Shown in pieces: positions 42,222-51,229 of a stretch of DNA of 64,000 bases. This DNA comes from OCS116 sp051531935. Its GTDB lineage: Bacteria; Pseudomonadota; Alphaproteobacteria; Rhizobiales; OSC116. A program made the translations under genes and the position numbers. The stretch covers positions 62,001 through 126,000 of the forward strand of contig JAOPTR010000001.1 in assembly GCA_051531935.1 (NCBI GenBank), in the 5' to 3' direction. The notes below the pieces were generated by a model, which had not been told where the DNA came from, did no database searches, and saw nothing but the letters and a program-made list of their open reading frames with translations. Position 1 is the first letter of the stretch. Every line of letters begins with the position of its first letter.

Positions 42222-42252
42222 AAAAAAAGAGGCCGAGAAAAATCTCGACCTC
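42222..42252 (-). terminator. rho-independent terminator of the aspartate aminotransferase gene
   Basis: On the minus strand GAGGTCGAGA-TTTT-TCTCGGCCTC (10 bp with one T-G wobble) followed by seven T, 25 bp after the stop. Confidence 0.88.
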
Positions 42253-42277
42253 ATCATTACACTTTTTATATCTTAAC

Positions 42278-43480
42278 TTAAGATAAGCTATCGCAGAATT
42301 CTGCAATACGTTCACAGGCTTCTATCAACGCTTCTTCGCTTGTCGCGTAAGATATTCTAAAGTTAGGGCTAAGGCCAAACGCTTCGCCATGTACAACCGC
42401 AACACCTTTGCCAACCAAAAGCTCAGAGGCAAATACTTCGTCAGAAGTAATCTCAACACCTTCGGGTGTTTTCTTACCAATCAAACCTTTTATAGATGGG
42501 TAAACATAAAACGCGCCCTCAGGCATTGGGCAAACCATACCTTCAATTTTGCTCAACGCAGCAACCACTAAATCACGACGACCTTTGAAAACTGCAGCAT
42601 TCTTAGGTATGAAATCTTGTGTACCGTTCAAAGCTTCAACCGCAGCCCATTGGCTAATAGAACAAGCATTAGATGTCGACTGGCTCTGTATTTTACGCAT
42701 TGCATTAATCAACTCAACAGGCCCTGCACAATAACCAATACGCCAGCCTGTCATAGAATATGCTTTTGAAACACCATTCATTGTCAATGTACGTTCATAT
42801 AATTTAGGTTCTACTTCTGCAGGCGTTACAAATTCAAAATCGTCATAAACCAAATGCTCATACATATCATCAGATAATACCCAAACATGTGGGTGGCGAA
42901 CCAATACATCAGTAAGCGCTTTCAATTCATCACGGCTATATGCTGCACCAGAAGGGTTGCTTGGGCTATTAAAAATCACCCATTTTGTTTTTGGCGTAAT
43001 GGCCGCTTCTAATGTTTCGGGCGATAATTTGAAGTCAGTTTCCAAAGTCGCTTCGGCAAATACAGGCGTACCACCAGCTAACAATACTATATCAGGGTAA
43101 GACACCCAATATGGCGTGGGAATAATCACTTCATCACCAGGGTTCAATGTCACCATCATTGCATTATACAAAATCGGCTTGCCGCCAGGAGCAGCAAACA
43201 CTTGGCTCAGATCATAATCCAAGTTGTTTTCACGCTTAAATTTATCAACAATTGCTTGTTTTAGTTCAGGAATACCTTCCACAGCGGTGTATTTTGTTTC
43301 ACCGCGGTTAATGGCATCAATCGCTGCCGCTTTAATATTGTCTGGCGTATCAAAATCTGGTTCACCAGCTCCAAGGCCAATCACATCGCGGCCTGCGGCT
43401 TTTAGCTCACGCGCCTTCGAGGTTACAGCAATCGTTGCAGATGGTTTAATACGAGAAAGAGTATCAGAAATAAAGCCCAT
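42278..43480 (-). CDS. class I aspartate aminotransferase (AatA/AspB type)
   Basis: A 400-aa PLP enzyme of the class I-gamma type common in rhizobia. Visible marks are the N-terminal GLGAGEPDFDTPDNI, NSPSNPSGAAY (substrate/PLP Asn), the PLP lysine in NGVSKAYSMTGWRIGY, and FRISYATSEE with the substrate-carboxylate Arg near the C-terminus. It transfers the amino group of aspartate to 2-oxoglutarate; relatives may also accept prephenate. GGAG precedes the ATG. It converges on the small-RNA pair. Confidence 0.94.
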   Translation of the reverse strand: MGFISDTLSRIKPSATIAVTSKARELKAAGRDVIGLGAGEPDFDTPDNIKAAAIDAINRGETKYTAVEGIPELKQAIVDKFKRENNLDYDLSQVFAAPGGKPILYNAMMVTLNPGDEVIIPTPYWVSYPDIVLLAGGTPVFAEATLETDFKLSPETLEAAITPKTKWVIFNSPSNPSGAAYSRDELKALTDVLVRHPHVWVLSDDMYEHLVYDDFEFVTPAEVEPKLYERTLTMNGVSKAYSMTGWRIGYCAGPVELINAMRKIQSQSTSNACSISQWAAVEALNGTQDFIPKNAAVFKGRRDLVVAALSKIEGMVCPMPEGAFYVYPSIKGLIGKKTPEGVEITSDEVFASELLVGKGVAVVHGEAFGLSPNFRISYATSEEALIEACERIAEFCDSLS

Positions 43481-43602
43481 TTTTCAGCTCCGGAATTAAT
43501 GGCTAATGTTACGCCTGCATGCTATGCCTATATGCCACACATGCCAAGTAAAACTGCATAATTCTTGCTTAAAAGGGCAATTTTATGCACTCATTTTTCG
43601 TC

Positions 43603-44049
43603 TTACATATTGTTTTTTATATTCTCAGGCCCAACCCAAGAAAACGGATTATGCGCCACTTCCCACAAATGGCCATCAAGGTCAGCAAATTTTCCAGAAT
43701 AACCACCCCAGAATACTTTTTGAGCTTGCCTAACAATCGTAGCCCCTGCTGCAGCAGCTTCTAGCATTTGTGCATCAACCTCAGCTTCCGAAGCTAGGTT
43801 ATGAGCAATGCTCACACCTCTAAATGTGCTGTCTTTCTGCGCCAAATAATCAGCGGCCGAAACACCCGAATCCTTAGCCATTTCATCCCATGGGAAAAGC
43901 CCCAACCAAGTGCCATTTAGGTTAAAAAATGCCACATCGTCACCATCACCTAAGTCCAACAAAGGCAAATTAAGCCCCTCTTTATAAAACGCTCTGGCTC
44001 GCGGCAAATCTGCCACGCCCAAAGTAATCATGCTCATTCGTGCTTGCAT
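43603..44049 (-). CDS. VOC-family protein (glyoxalase/bleomycin-resistance fold)
   Basis: A 148-aa two-module VOC protein: RMSMITLGVADLPRARAFYKEGLNLP at the start, FFNLNGTWLGLFPWDEMAKDSGV in the middle, and WGGYSGKFADLDGHLWEVAHNPF at the end, the last giving the usual metal-site Glu. Function is unassigned, as for most such proteins. The start is ATG 44049 with GGAGG seven bases ahead; the in-frame TTG before it is unlikely. It follows a GNAT gene by 54 bp on the same strand, perhaps one transcript with the PPOX gene. Confidence 0.85.
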   Translation of the reverse strand: MQARMSMITLGVADLPRARAFYKEGLNLPLLDLGDGDDVAFFNLNGTWLGLFPWDEMAKDSGVSAADYLAQKDSTFRGVSIAHNLASEAEVDAQMLEAAAAGATIVRQAQKVFWGGYSGKFADLDGHLWEVAHNPFSWVGPENIKNNM

Positions 44050-44103
44050 CAATCAACCTCCGTTGAAATATTGGAACATAACAGGAACAAATGCAAGTTA
44101 TTT

Positions 44104-44520
44104 TTACAATTCTTGGCTAAAATAATGAGACGCGATCTTAAACCCTTGATTCAAATAGAATCTATGCGCATCAAATCTTTGCACACCCGAGCATAAAGTC
44201 AAATTTTCACAACCCTCATTACGCGCATACACCTTCAACCAGTCTAACATTTTTTCGCCATACTGCTTTGAACGCTGCTTTTCAGCAGTCACCAAATCAT
44301 CAACATACATGTATTTCCCCAAAAACAATGTTGTCTGAATGTGAAATCCCGCGCAGGCGACCACTTCGCCCTCAACCTGCAAATATACCAAGCGGTATCC
44401 CTCAGCTTTACCCACTTCAAGCATCTCTAAATATTCTTCAAGCGCTCTATGTGTGCGTAATTCATGCACAACTGAGTGGCAAGCAACAAATTCTTCTCTC
44501 GTTTCAGCAATTTTAATCAT
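44104..44520 (-). CDS. GNAT-family N-acetyltransferase
   Basis: A 138-aa single-domain acetyltransferase with VACAGFHIQTTLFLGKYMYVDDLVTAEKQRSKQYGEKMLDWL, covering the beta-4/alpha-3 acetyl-CoA site (RSKQYG in place of R/Q-x-x-G-x-G/A), and a C-terminal FDAHRFYLNQGF typical of the fold. The substrate is unknown. The start is ATG 44520: GGGG lies six bases ahead, inside the end of the PPOX gene, and the ATG begins 1 bp after that gene's stop, so the two are translationally coupled. Confidence 0.85.
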   Translation of the reverse strand: MIKIAETREEFVACHSVVHELRTHRALEEYLEMLEVGKAEGYRLVYLQVEGEVVACAGFHIQTTLFLGKYMYVDDLVTAEKQRSKQYGEKMLDWLKVYARNEGCENLTLCSGVQRFDAHRFYLNQGFKIASHYFSQEL

Positions 44521-44521
44521 T

Positions 44522-45172
44522 TCATACCCCATAAGTTTCTTTTAAGTTTTGCGGCACTTCAATACCAGCCTTCAGATCCAAAGAACCCTTTGGCGCGCCA
44601 TAACTTCTGTTAATCGCAATTTCTCCCGCCCAATGTGGCAATTCCAAATCCTGTTTGTCGTCAACTGGATCGCCAGTACGTACTTTTGCCACTACATTCT
44701 CAATGGGTACAATTAAAAAATCAGTGGCTTTCATTTCATTATCGGCCGTGCCGCGCACATCATCATATCTGCCTTTGGCAAACCGATCTGTTACCAAAAT
44801 CGCCAACCGCTTTTTCTCACTTTCAGCCGCTAATCTGCCTTGTGACTGAATCACCACACTGCGATAATTCATCGAATGATGAAAAGCCGAACGGCCGAAC
44901 AACAACCCATCCACATGGGTTACGTTCAAACACAAAGGCACACCGTCAGCCAATTTACGCATAAAACGAGACTTCCGTGACCCATGAAACACCATAGCCT
45001 CACCGTCTCTCACTCCATACATCGGTATAATTTGCGGCTTGCCGTCTTGCACAAAAGCCACCTGCACCACATAAGCGTCATCCAAAATAGCATGTACAAC
45101 TTCGCGGTCATATGTCGCCCGAATGCGCGCCTGCTTCACATTATTCAATTCTGTTTGGGGGTAATTATTCAC
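44522..45172 (-). CDS. pyridoxamine 5'-phosphate oxidase-family flavoprotein (NimA-like)
   Basis: A 216-aa split-barrel FMN protein. The N-terminus ARIRATYDREVVHAILDDAYVVQVAF and GEAMVFHGSRKSRFMRKLADGVPLCLNVTHVDGL match the group that includes 5-nitroimidazole reductase NimA. It is different in sequence from the two MSMEG_1061-type genes at 37-38 kb. Coupled to the downstream GNAT gene and divergent from a MocR/PdxR regulator whose predicted binding repeats occupy the shared promoter, so it is the regulator's likely target. Confidence 0.85.
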   Translation of the reverse strand: MNNYPQTELNNVKQARIRATYDREVVHAILDDAYVVQVAFVQDGKPQIIPMYGVRDGEAMVFHGSRKSRFMRKLADGVPLCLNVTHVDGLLFGRSAFHHSMNYRSVVIQSQGRLAAESEKKRLAILVTDRFAKGRYDDVRGTADNEMKATDFLIVPIENVVAKVRTGDPVDDKQDLELPHWAGEIAINRSYGAPKGSLDLKAGIEVPQNLKETYGV

Positions 45173-45222
45173 ATTATAACCTTCTTCTTATTTTTAAAAT
45201 CTAGCCTTGTAATGCCATAATA

Positions 45223-45269
45223 TTGGCTCTATAAAAAGTACCAATTATATAATTCATATGGTGCCAATT
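45223..45269. promoter_or_regulatory. MocR-type operator overlapping the divergent promoter
   Basis: Direct repeats AGTACCAATT (45237-45246) and GGTGCCAATT (45260-45269) start 23 bp apart, about two helical turns; an inverted partner TATTGGC lies at 45221-45227. A perfect -10 TATAAT (45248-45253) sits between the repeats, with TTGGCT as a poor -35. PdxR/MocR proteins typically bind two direct plus one inverted repeat, so autoregulation and control of the PPOX gene fit. Confidence 0.6.
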
Positions 45270-46786
45270 TGTCAAAAAATACAAATTTCGATATCACAAC
45301 TCTACTCACTGCCGAGGTTAGTCCAAAACTCCCGCAATGGCGCAAGCTTTACGAGCAGATAAAAAATGCCATACTCAATAACAGCCTCAAGGCCGATCTT
45401 CGTTTACCTGCAAGTAGAAATTTAGCCAAACAATTAGGGCTAAGCCGCAACACCATCACCACCGCGTTCGATCAGCTCATTGCCGAAGGCTACCTCATAA
45501 CCAAGCGAGGCAGCGGCACCTACGTTGCCAATATTTCACCCGATGAAAGCTTGCTTGTTCCTCCATCTGAGGTTATCAAACCAACAGATAACAACCCCTT
45601 AAACCTCAGCCAAATGGGGCAAAAAATGGCCGAGATAAAGCGACCAAATTTCCATAAATTGGGGCGGTTCGTGCCATTCCAATCTGGCCTGCCCGACCTC
45701 ACACAATTTCCCCGTCAAGAATTTGCAAAAATCATCAGCCAAGTCACAAAAACCACCAATGTCGATCAGCTCGATTACGATTATTCAGGCGGCCTAAAAC
45801 CTTTCAAGCAGGCAATAGCCTCCTATTTAGGCGCATCCCGAGGCGTCTCTTGCCAGCCAGAACAAATCCTCATCATTTCAGGCTCGCAAGCCGCATTAGA
45901 TCTAACCGCCAGAATGATCATCAACCAAGCCGATGATATTTGGTTCGAACATCCAGGCTATGGCGGCGCACATTCCGTTTTTGCCTCAGCAGGCGCAAAC
46001 TTTCACCCGCTTCCCATCATCGACAACCAACATCAATTCCATACCGCGATCGCAAAATGCCCGCATCCCAAACTTGCCTATGTCACGCCATCTCACCAGC
46101 ATCCAACAGGCGCAACCATGAGCCTAAAAAACCGCCAAACCCTGTTACAACTTGCCCAAGAACGTAACTTCTGGCTGATAGAAGATGATTATGACAGCGA
46201 ATATCGCTACGATGGCCGCCCCATTTCTGCATTACAGGGCTTAGATCAACATAACCGCACAATTTACATCGGCACATTTTCAAAAATATTATCACCATCA
46301 TTACGTTGCGCCTATATGGTGTTGCCACCCCAATTGGTAAAACCCTTTAACACCGCATTGTTCAATTCGGGCCTGTTAGTGCCTAACATCATCCAATTGG
46401 CGCTTACAGAATTTATAAATAGCGGTCAATTCATGGCACATATTCGTAAAATGCGGGTGCTTTATAGCCAAAGGCGCAACGCTCTGCTCGCCGCCATTCA
46501 AACCCACCTATCGGCATATATAGAACCGCTCGAAAATAACGCAGGCATGCACTTTGCGGTAAAAATAATTCACCCTAAATTACAAAAAATCGGCGATGAA
46601 AAACTATGTGAAATCTTACAACAAGACAATATCACAATTCGCAGCTTGTCCTTATATGGCCTCACTCCACTATCCAAAAACCAACAAGGCCTATTATTAG
46701 GTTTCGCGCCCTTTACACCTGAGCAACTCAGCCAAACTGCACAAAAAATGGCAACGGTTCTTTCTCGCCTCATTCAAAAAAGTTAA
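45269..46786 (+). CDS. MocR-family (PdxR-like) regulator, TTG start
   Basis: A 505-aa fusion of a GntR-type winged helix (residues about 15-85: WRKLYEQIKNAIL, LPASRNLAKQLGLSRNTITTAFDQL) and a class I aminotransferase-like domain (residues about 120-505) retaining the PLP lysine in YIGTFSKILSPSLRCAYMV. Such proteins bind PLP and usually lack transaminase activity; PdxR members control vitamin B6 synthesis. Here the neighbours are PPOX, GNAT and VOC genes, so the target may be another pathway. The start appears to be TTG 45269: no in-frame ATG exists nearby, and GGTG lies five bases ahead within the operator. Confidence 0.88.
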   Translation: MSKNTNFDITTLLTAEVSPKLPQWRKLYEQIKNAILNNSLKADLRLPASRNLAKQLGLSRNTITTAFDQLIAEGYLITKRGSGTYVANISPDESLLVPPSEVIKPTDNNPLNLSQMGQKMAEIKRPNFHKLGRFVPFQSGLPDLTQFPRQEFAKIISQVTKTTNVDQLDYDYSGGLKPFKQAIASYLGASRGVSCQPEQILIISGSQAALDLTARMIINQADDIWFEHPGYGGAHSVFASAGANFHPLPIIDNQHQFHTAIAKCPHPKLAYVTPSHQHPTGATMSLKNRQTLLQLAQERNFWLIEDDYDSEYRYDGRPISALQGLDQHNRTIYIGTFSKILSPSLRCAYMVLPPQLVKPFNTALFNSGLLVPNIIQLALTEFINSGQFMAHIRKMRVLYSQRRNALLAAIQTHLSAYIEPLENNAGMHFAVKIIHPKLQKIGDEKLCEILQQDNITIRSLSLYGLTPLSKNQQGLLLGFAPFTPEQLSQTAQKMATVLSRLIQKS

Positions 46787-46858
46787 ATCAGAAAAATTAA
46801 CTTGGCAAATCAACCAAACATCGCCATTCTGCTGACTATTAATTAATGGGAGCGGCAG

Positions 46859-47356
46859 TTGGAATTCGATGATAAAGGCAATTTAATCACCTTTCCCATA
46901 GATGTGATCGAAAATTTGGCCCAAAATTTCGATTGGGAACTCGATCGCATTAATGAAGATGAAATCAACATTTATATAGTTGGCGAATGGTGCAGATATA
47001 ACCTCACAGCGCATTGGAATCCACAAATTAACGGCCTTCATTTAGGCATTGCATTTGGGTTTAGGCCACCAGTAGAGCGCGCCGAAGAACTCGAAAAATT
47101 ATTACTGCTCATCAATGAGCAATTGTGGCTAGGTCATTTTGAATATTGGGGCAATAGTGACATTCTGATGTTCCGCTATGGCACCATCATTGCCGAGGAT
47201 CAAACGTTCACCCACAAACAATGCCACATGATAATCAACCACATCATCGAAACTTGCGAACAATATTATGCAGCATTCCAATTCACCCTCTATGCCGACA
47301 AACCCGCCGAGCAAGCGCTTATGGCTTGTTTATTAGACATTACAGGCAACGCATAA
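46859..47356 (+). CDS. YbjN-domain protein, TTG start
   Basis: A 165-aa protein of the YbjN family (fold like type III secretion chaperones, function unknown). The sequence opens MEFDDKGNLITFPIDVIENLAQ; GEWCRYNLTAHWNPQINGLHLGIAFGF in the middle and a long C-terminal helix region fit. It starts with TTG, preceded by GGGAG at six bases; the ATG slightly upstream is out of frame. It is 76 bp upstream of proC; YbjN-proC-tRNA-binding-protein order is common in rhizobia, so the three genes likely form one operon. Confidence 0.87.
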   Translation: MEFDDKGNLITFPIDVIENLAQNFDWELDRINEDEINIYIVGEWCRYNLTAHWNPQINGLHLGIAFGFRPPVERAEELEKLLLLINEQLWLGHFEYWGNSDILMFRYGTIIAEDQTFTHKQCHMIINHIIETCEQYYAAFQFTLYADKPAEQALMACLLDITGNA

Positions 47357-47432
47357 AGTCCGTAAAACAATGAATTACAAAAATAACCCCGCATATAAAA
47401 ACAAAATAAAACATAAAAAATTCGAGGCTAAT

Positions 47433-48248
47433 ATGATTAAAAACATAGATCGTTTGCTCTTAGTAGGCGCAGGAAAAATGGGCAGCGCCATGCTAAAAGG
47501 CTGGTTGCGCGCAGGCCTAAACCCCAATGGTGTTTATGTGCAAGATCCTAACATCCACCCCGAGATGGCGGAATATTTAACTCACAATAACATCGCATTT
47601 GGCGATGCCGCACCCGCCATTTTCAACCCAGAAGTCATCATTTTAGCTGTAAAACCTCAGGTGATGGACATCGTATTGCCTCACCTTATCGGCTTCGTAA
47701 ACTCCAAAAGCCTATTCTTATCAGTCGCGGCAGGCAAAAAAATACAATATTATGAAAACCTGCTCGGCAGCAACGCCAACATCATCCGCCTAATGCCCAA
47801 TACCCCTGCCGCCATTGGCGATGGTATGAGCGTATTGGTCGGCAATAAAAATGTCACCACCACACATAAAAAACTCGGTTTAGCACTGGCTAAAACCATT
47901 GGCCTTGCCGAATTTATAGATGATGAAGGCCTCATGGATGCAGTCACCGCCTTGTCTGGCAGTGGGCCAGCCTATGTGTTCCACATGGCCGAAGCGATGA
48001 CAATCGCAGGCGTAAAAGCCGGCTTACCCGAAAGCCTTGCACATACATTGGCGCTACAAACCATTAAAGGCGCAGGTAATCTCATGGCACAAAGTGATGA
48101 GCACCCGAGCATTCTGCGCAAAAATGTAACCTCACCCAATGGCACAACGGCTGCAGGACTAGACATCCTTATGGGCGATAATTCATTGGAAAACCTACTC
48201 ATAAAAACCGTAGCAGCCGCAAAAAAACGTGGCGAAGAACTCGGATAA
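47433..48248 (+). CDS. proC: pyrroline-5-carboxylate reductase ProC
   Basis: Last step of proline synthesis: NAD(P)H reduction of pyrroline-5-carboxylate. The 271-aa sequence has the Rossmann start LLLVGAGKMGSAMLKGWL, AVKPQVMDIVLPHL, RLMPNTPAAIGDGMSVLVG and the C-terminal signature MDAVTALSGSGPAYVFHMAEAM followed by TSPNGTTAAGLD. The start is ATG 47433 (MIKNIDRLLLVG), with GAGG six bases ahead; an upstream in-frame ATG would add 21 Lys/Asn-rich residues unlike the family. Confidence 0.96.
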   Translation: MIKNIDRLLLVGAGKMGSAMLKGWLRAGLNPNGVYVQDPNIHPEMAEYLTHNNIAFGDAAPAIFNPEVIILAVKPQVMDIVLPHLIGFVNSKSLFLSVAAGKKIQYYENLLGSNANIIRLMPNTPAAIGDGMSVLVGNKNVTTTHKKLGLALAKTIGLAEFIDDEGLMDAVTALSGSGPAYVFHMAEAMTIAGVKAGLPESLAHTLALQTIKGAGNLMAQSDEHPSILRKNVTSPNGTTAAGLDILMGDNSLENLLIKTVAAAKKRGEELG

Positions 48249-48261
48249 AGGCACAAGTAAC

Positions 48262-48603
48262 ATGACAGATTTCATAGATTTTCAAGATTTTTTAAATGTA
48301 GACATCCGCAGCGGTAAAATCATCAAAGCCGAGCCATTCCCCGAGGCACGCAAGCCTGCCTATAAGTTACAGCTAGATTTTGGTGCCGAGATCGGCATCA
48401 AAAAATCCTCCGCCCAAATCACCGAAAATTACACCTGCGAGGAACTCATCGGCAAAAGCATCATAGCAGTGGTTAACTTCCCACCACGCCAAATCGGCCC
48501 CGTCATGTCCGAGGTATTGGTACTTGGTTTTTATGATGAAAATAACAATGTCGAACTGGTTACCTATTCCGACAATGTAAAGTCGGGCCAAAAGCTCATG
48601 TAG
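48262..48603 (+). CDS. csaA: CsaA-like tRNA-binding protein
   Basis: A 113-aa single OB-fold protein of the EMAP/tRNA-bind family. Marks are FLNVDIRSGKIIKAEPFPEARKPAYKLQLDFG and the C-terminal NFPPRQIGPVMSEVLVLGF. CsaA of Bacillus is a homodimer that binds tRNA and was first described as a secretion chaperone. ATG 48262 lies 13 bp after proC. Its stop directly abuts the stop of the converging SDR gene with no spacer and no terminator. Confidence 0.93.
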   Translation: MTDFIDFQDFLNVDIRSGKIIKAEPFPEARKPAYKLQLDFGAEIGIKKSSAQITENYTCEELIGKSIIAVVNFPPRQIGPVMSEVLVLGFYDENNNVELVTYSDNVKSGQKLM

Positions 48604-49368
48604 TTAACGGCCGCCCGCAACATCCAAAATGCTCGCGGTCACATAACTTGCTTCATCACTCAATAAATAGCAAATTGCATCAGCCACTTCTTCAGGCGCA
48701 CCACCGCGCCCCATCGGCACCATATTACCAACTGTATTAAAGCGGTCTGGCACCCCACCCGACGCATGAATATCCGTGTCAATAATCCCAGGCCGCACCG
48801 CATTCACACGCACGCCTTTGTCTGCCAATTCAAATGCAATGCCCTTGGTCAATGTGTCCACCGCACCTTTACTCGCTGCATAATCCACATATTCCCCTGC
48901 CGATCCATGCTTGGCAGCAGCAGATGATAAGTTTACAATCGCCCCGCCTTTGCCACCTTCACCGCCCAAGCCATCACCATCAGTCACCATGCGCTTGGCA
49001 GCTTCACGGCAACAAATAATCGTTCCCGTCACATTGGTAGTCATAATTTTATTAATGCGCTCAGCCGTCATGCCCAATAAACTCATTTGTGGTTGGATAA
49101 TACCTGCATTATTCACCAGAGCGGTTACCGCTCCAAGCTGTTCGTCAACTGCGCAAAACATAGCCACAATCGCAGCTTCATCGGCAACATCAGCTTGCAC
49201 CGCAATCGCTTTTTGTCCCATTGCTTCTATTTCAGCCACAACCTGCAAAGCCGCCGCTTGGTTAGAATGATAATTCACACAAATATCATAGCCTTTTTGG
49301 GCTAATTTCAATGCCACAGCGCGGCCAATACCGCGGCTTGCGCCCGTTACAACAGCAATTTCATTCAT
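48604..49368 (-). CDS. short-chain dehydrogenase/reductase (SDR)
   Basis: A 254-aa classical SDR: cofactor motif VVTGASRGIGRAVAL (TGxxxGxG), NNAG, catalytic Ser in NLSSAAAKHG, Tyr and Lys in YVDYAASKGAV, and VRPGIIDTDIH. It has a Gly-rich insert (GDGLGGEGGKGG) ahead of the catalytic Ser that is longer than usual. It resembles the YgfF/glucose-1-dehydrogenase-like group; substrate and NADP/NAD choice are unknown. It is 10 bp after the solA-like gene and third in the marR-solA-SDR operon. Confidence 0.9.
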   Translation of the reverse strand: MNEIAVVTGASRGIGRAVALKLAQKGYDICVNYHSNQAAALQVVAEIEAMGQKAIAVQADVADEAAIVAMFCAVDEQLGAVTALVNNAGIIQPQMSLLGMTAERINKIMTTNVTGTIICCREAAKRMVTDGDGLGGEGGKGGAIVNLSSAAAKHGSAGEYVDYAASKGAVDTLTKGIAFELADKGVRVNAVRPGIIDTDIHASGGVPDRFNTVGNMVPMGRGGAPEEVADAICYLLSDEASYVTASILDVAGGR

Positions 49369-49378
49369 TATAAAAACC

Positions 49379-50542
49379 TCAGTTAAACCTATTCAGCCTA
49401 AACAAATCAATATCATGGCGGGTTTCACCATCAATCGCAAGCTCGGCAAAAATCTCGCCCATCACACTTACAAATTTAAACCCATGCCCCGAAAACCCAG
49501 CCCCAAATACCACTTGCGGATGGTCAGGATGCTTGTCGACAATAAATGTCTTGTCTGGCGTATTGGTAAATATGCACGCCCGCAAGGACAATGTCGGGCC
49601 ACAAGCCTGCGGAAAATACTGTTCGGCAAAATCACGTAATAACTTGTCATCTTCTGCATGGGCTTCCCTGTCCATATTGTCAGGATCAATGGTTTGTTCC
49701 AAATGGTTCATCCGTCCAAACTTAAAACCAGGTATGCCATAAGTCGGAAACCCGTAATAAACACCTTCATCATCTTCAATCACCCAAACAGGCAAAGTCC
49801 CCAAACCAAATAATTCAGGTTTTTTAGGCTGCATCCATGTCAAAACTTGTCGCTCAGGCACGGCCAACCCATCTTTCAAAGGCTCAATAAGCTTGTTCGC
49901 CCACGCACCGGCAGTAATTACTAATTTATCAGCAGTATAAACATCTTGTTCTGTGGTTACCTTCACCCCATCTTGGCCGCTGTCTCCACCACCAGCGCCG
50001 CCACCAATTGGCTCCCAATCAAGCACTTTTTCACGACCATGAATTTCGGCTCCCATGCTCATAGCAAGGTTTACATGTGCCACAATTGCGCGTTCACTCA
50101 ATACAAACCCACCATCGGGTTGATAATTGGCCATCATATCATCGGCTAGCTCAACCGCAGGAAACCGCTTTTTCAGTTGTTTCGCTGTATATATTTCATG
50201 TGGTAAATTATGTTCTTGGCAGGAGGCAATCGAGCCGCTGAACAAATTTGCATCTGGCCGCGAGGCATCAATAGAACCAGTGACAATCAGCAATGGCTCA
50301 CCGGCTCTATTTTGGGTTTCATTCCATAATTCGTAAGATCTGCGCAACAAAGGTACGTAAGCAGGGCTTTCTGCATAAGCTAAGCGTATAATGCGGGTCA
50401 GCCCGTGGCTCGATCCCATGGCATGAGGAATGTCAAATTGCTCAATGCCTAAAACTTTTTTCCCACGCTTGGCAAGCTCATAAACGGCTGCACTTCCCAT
50501 GCCGCCAACGCCAATTACAATTGCGTCAAAATGCTCACTCAT
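49379..50542 (-). CDS. solA: N-methyl-L-tryptophan oxidase / sarcosine oxidase-type flavoenzyme (SolA-like)
   Basis: A 387-aa monomeric-sarcosine-oxidase-type enzyme that oxidises an N-methyl or secondary amino acid, releasing formaldehyde and H2O2. The N-terminal FAD motif is VIGVGGMGSAAVYELAKRG with IEQFDIPHAMGSSHG, and the C-terminal LRACIFTNTPDKTFIVDKHP carries the cysteine expected to bind FAD covalently. ATG 50542 overlaps the marR stop (TGATG). It also contains a Gly-rich loop (GGGAGGGDSGQDG). The exact substrate, N-methyltryptophan, sarcosine or another, is not certain. Confidence 0.88.
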   Translation of the reverse strand: MSEHFDAIVIGVGGMGSAAVYELAKRGKKVLGIEQFDIPHAMGSSHGLTRIIRLAYAESPAYVPLLRRSYELWNETQNRAGEPLLIVTGSIDASRPDANLFSGSIASCQEHNLPHEIYTAKQLKKRFPAVELADDMMANYQPDGGFVLSERAIVAHVNLAMSMGAEIHGREKVLDWEPIGGGAGGGDSGQDGVKVTTEQDVYTADKLVITAGAWANKLIEPLKDGLAVPERQVLTWMQPKKPELFGLGTLPVWVIEDDEGVYYGFPTYGIPGFKFGRMNHLEQTIDPDNMDREAHAEDDKLLRDFAEQYFPQACGPTLSLRACIFTNTPDKTFIVDKHPDHPQVVFGAGFSGHGFKFVSVMGEIFAELAIDGETRHDIDLFRLNRFN

Positions 50543-51033
50543 CACTTACCCCCATCTCTCTCCCTTGCGCTGTTTAACCGTGTTAAAACAGCATTCTTAT
50601 CATCATCATTTATAAGCAACAACAAGCCATCACATAAATTCTGGTAAGCTTGCGGGCTTAAATCTTTAAAACTTGTCGATATTTGTGCCGATTGAATGTT
50701 CCCAAGTTTATCCGCCAACTTTTGGCCTTTGGGTGTTAAAAACAAATGTCGACGTCTTTTGTCACCATCACCTTGTTTCTGATAAATAAACTCTTCAGCA
50801 ATTAATTGCTTCAATACGCGGTTAAGGCTTTGCTTGGTCACGCGCAAAATATCTAATAACTCAGCCACCATAAGGCCTGGGTTTCGGCTGACAAAATGTA
50901 AAGTACGGTGGTGGGCGCGGCCAAATCCATATGCCATCAGCTCATCATCAGGGCCCGCAGTAAAATCCCGATAGGCAAAAAACAGCAATTCGATAAGCTC
51001 ATTATACCCGTGTTCGCCTTTATCAAATTTCAT
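50542..51033 (-). CDS. MarR-family regulator
   Basis: A 163-aa winged-helix regulator: GLMVAELLDILRVTKQSLNRVLKQLIAEEFI is the recognition region, followed by the wing KQGDGDKRRRHLFLTPKG with the conserved D-x-R basic patch. The start is ATG 51033 (MKFDKGEHGYNEL), with GGGG ahead; the upstream TTG reading is unlikely. First gene of an operon with solA (TGATG overlap) and the SDR, which it presumably represses together with itself. It is divergent from the branched-chain aminotransferase pair. Confidence 0.9.
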   Translation of the reverse strand: MKFDKGEHGYNELIELLFFAYRDFTAGPDDELMAYGFGRAHHRTLHFVSRNPGLMVAELLDILRVTKQSLNRVLKQLIAEEFIYQKQGDGDKRRRHLFLTPKGQKLADKLGNIQSAQISTSFKDLSPQAYQNLCDGLLLLINDDDKNAVLTRLNSARERDGGK

Positions 51034-51229
51034 TTTCACCCCAATATTCAAACAGTTATATATAAGTAACAGATTCTAGGCCAAAACAATACAATAAAAA
51101 TAGGTCATACTTGTTGACATTTATTTATGCAAAGGTTACATTTTTTTCACAATTTGAGTAATTTAATGTCTCAACTCAATACTGAGCGAAACATTATTAC
51201 CCAAAACCAATAATCGGCAAGGAACCAAA

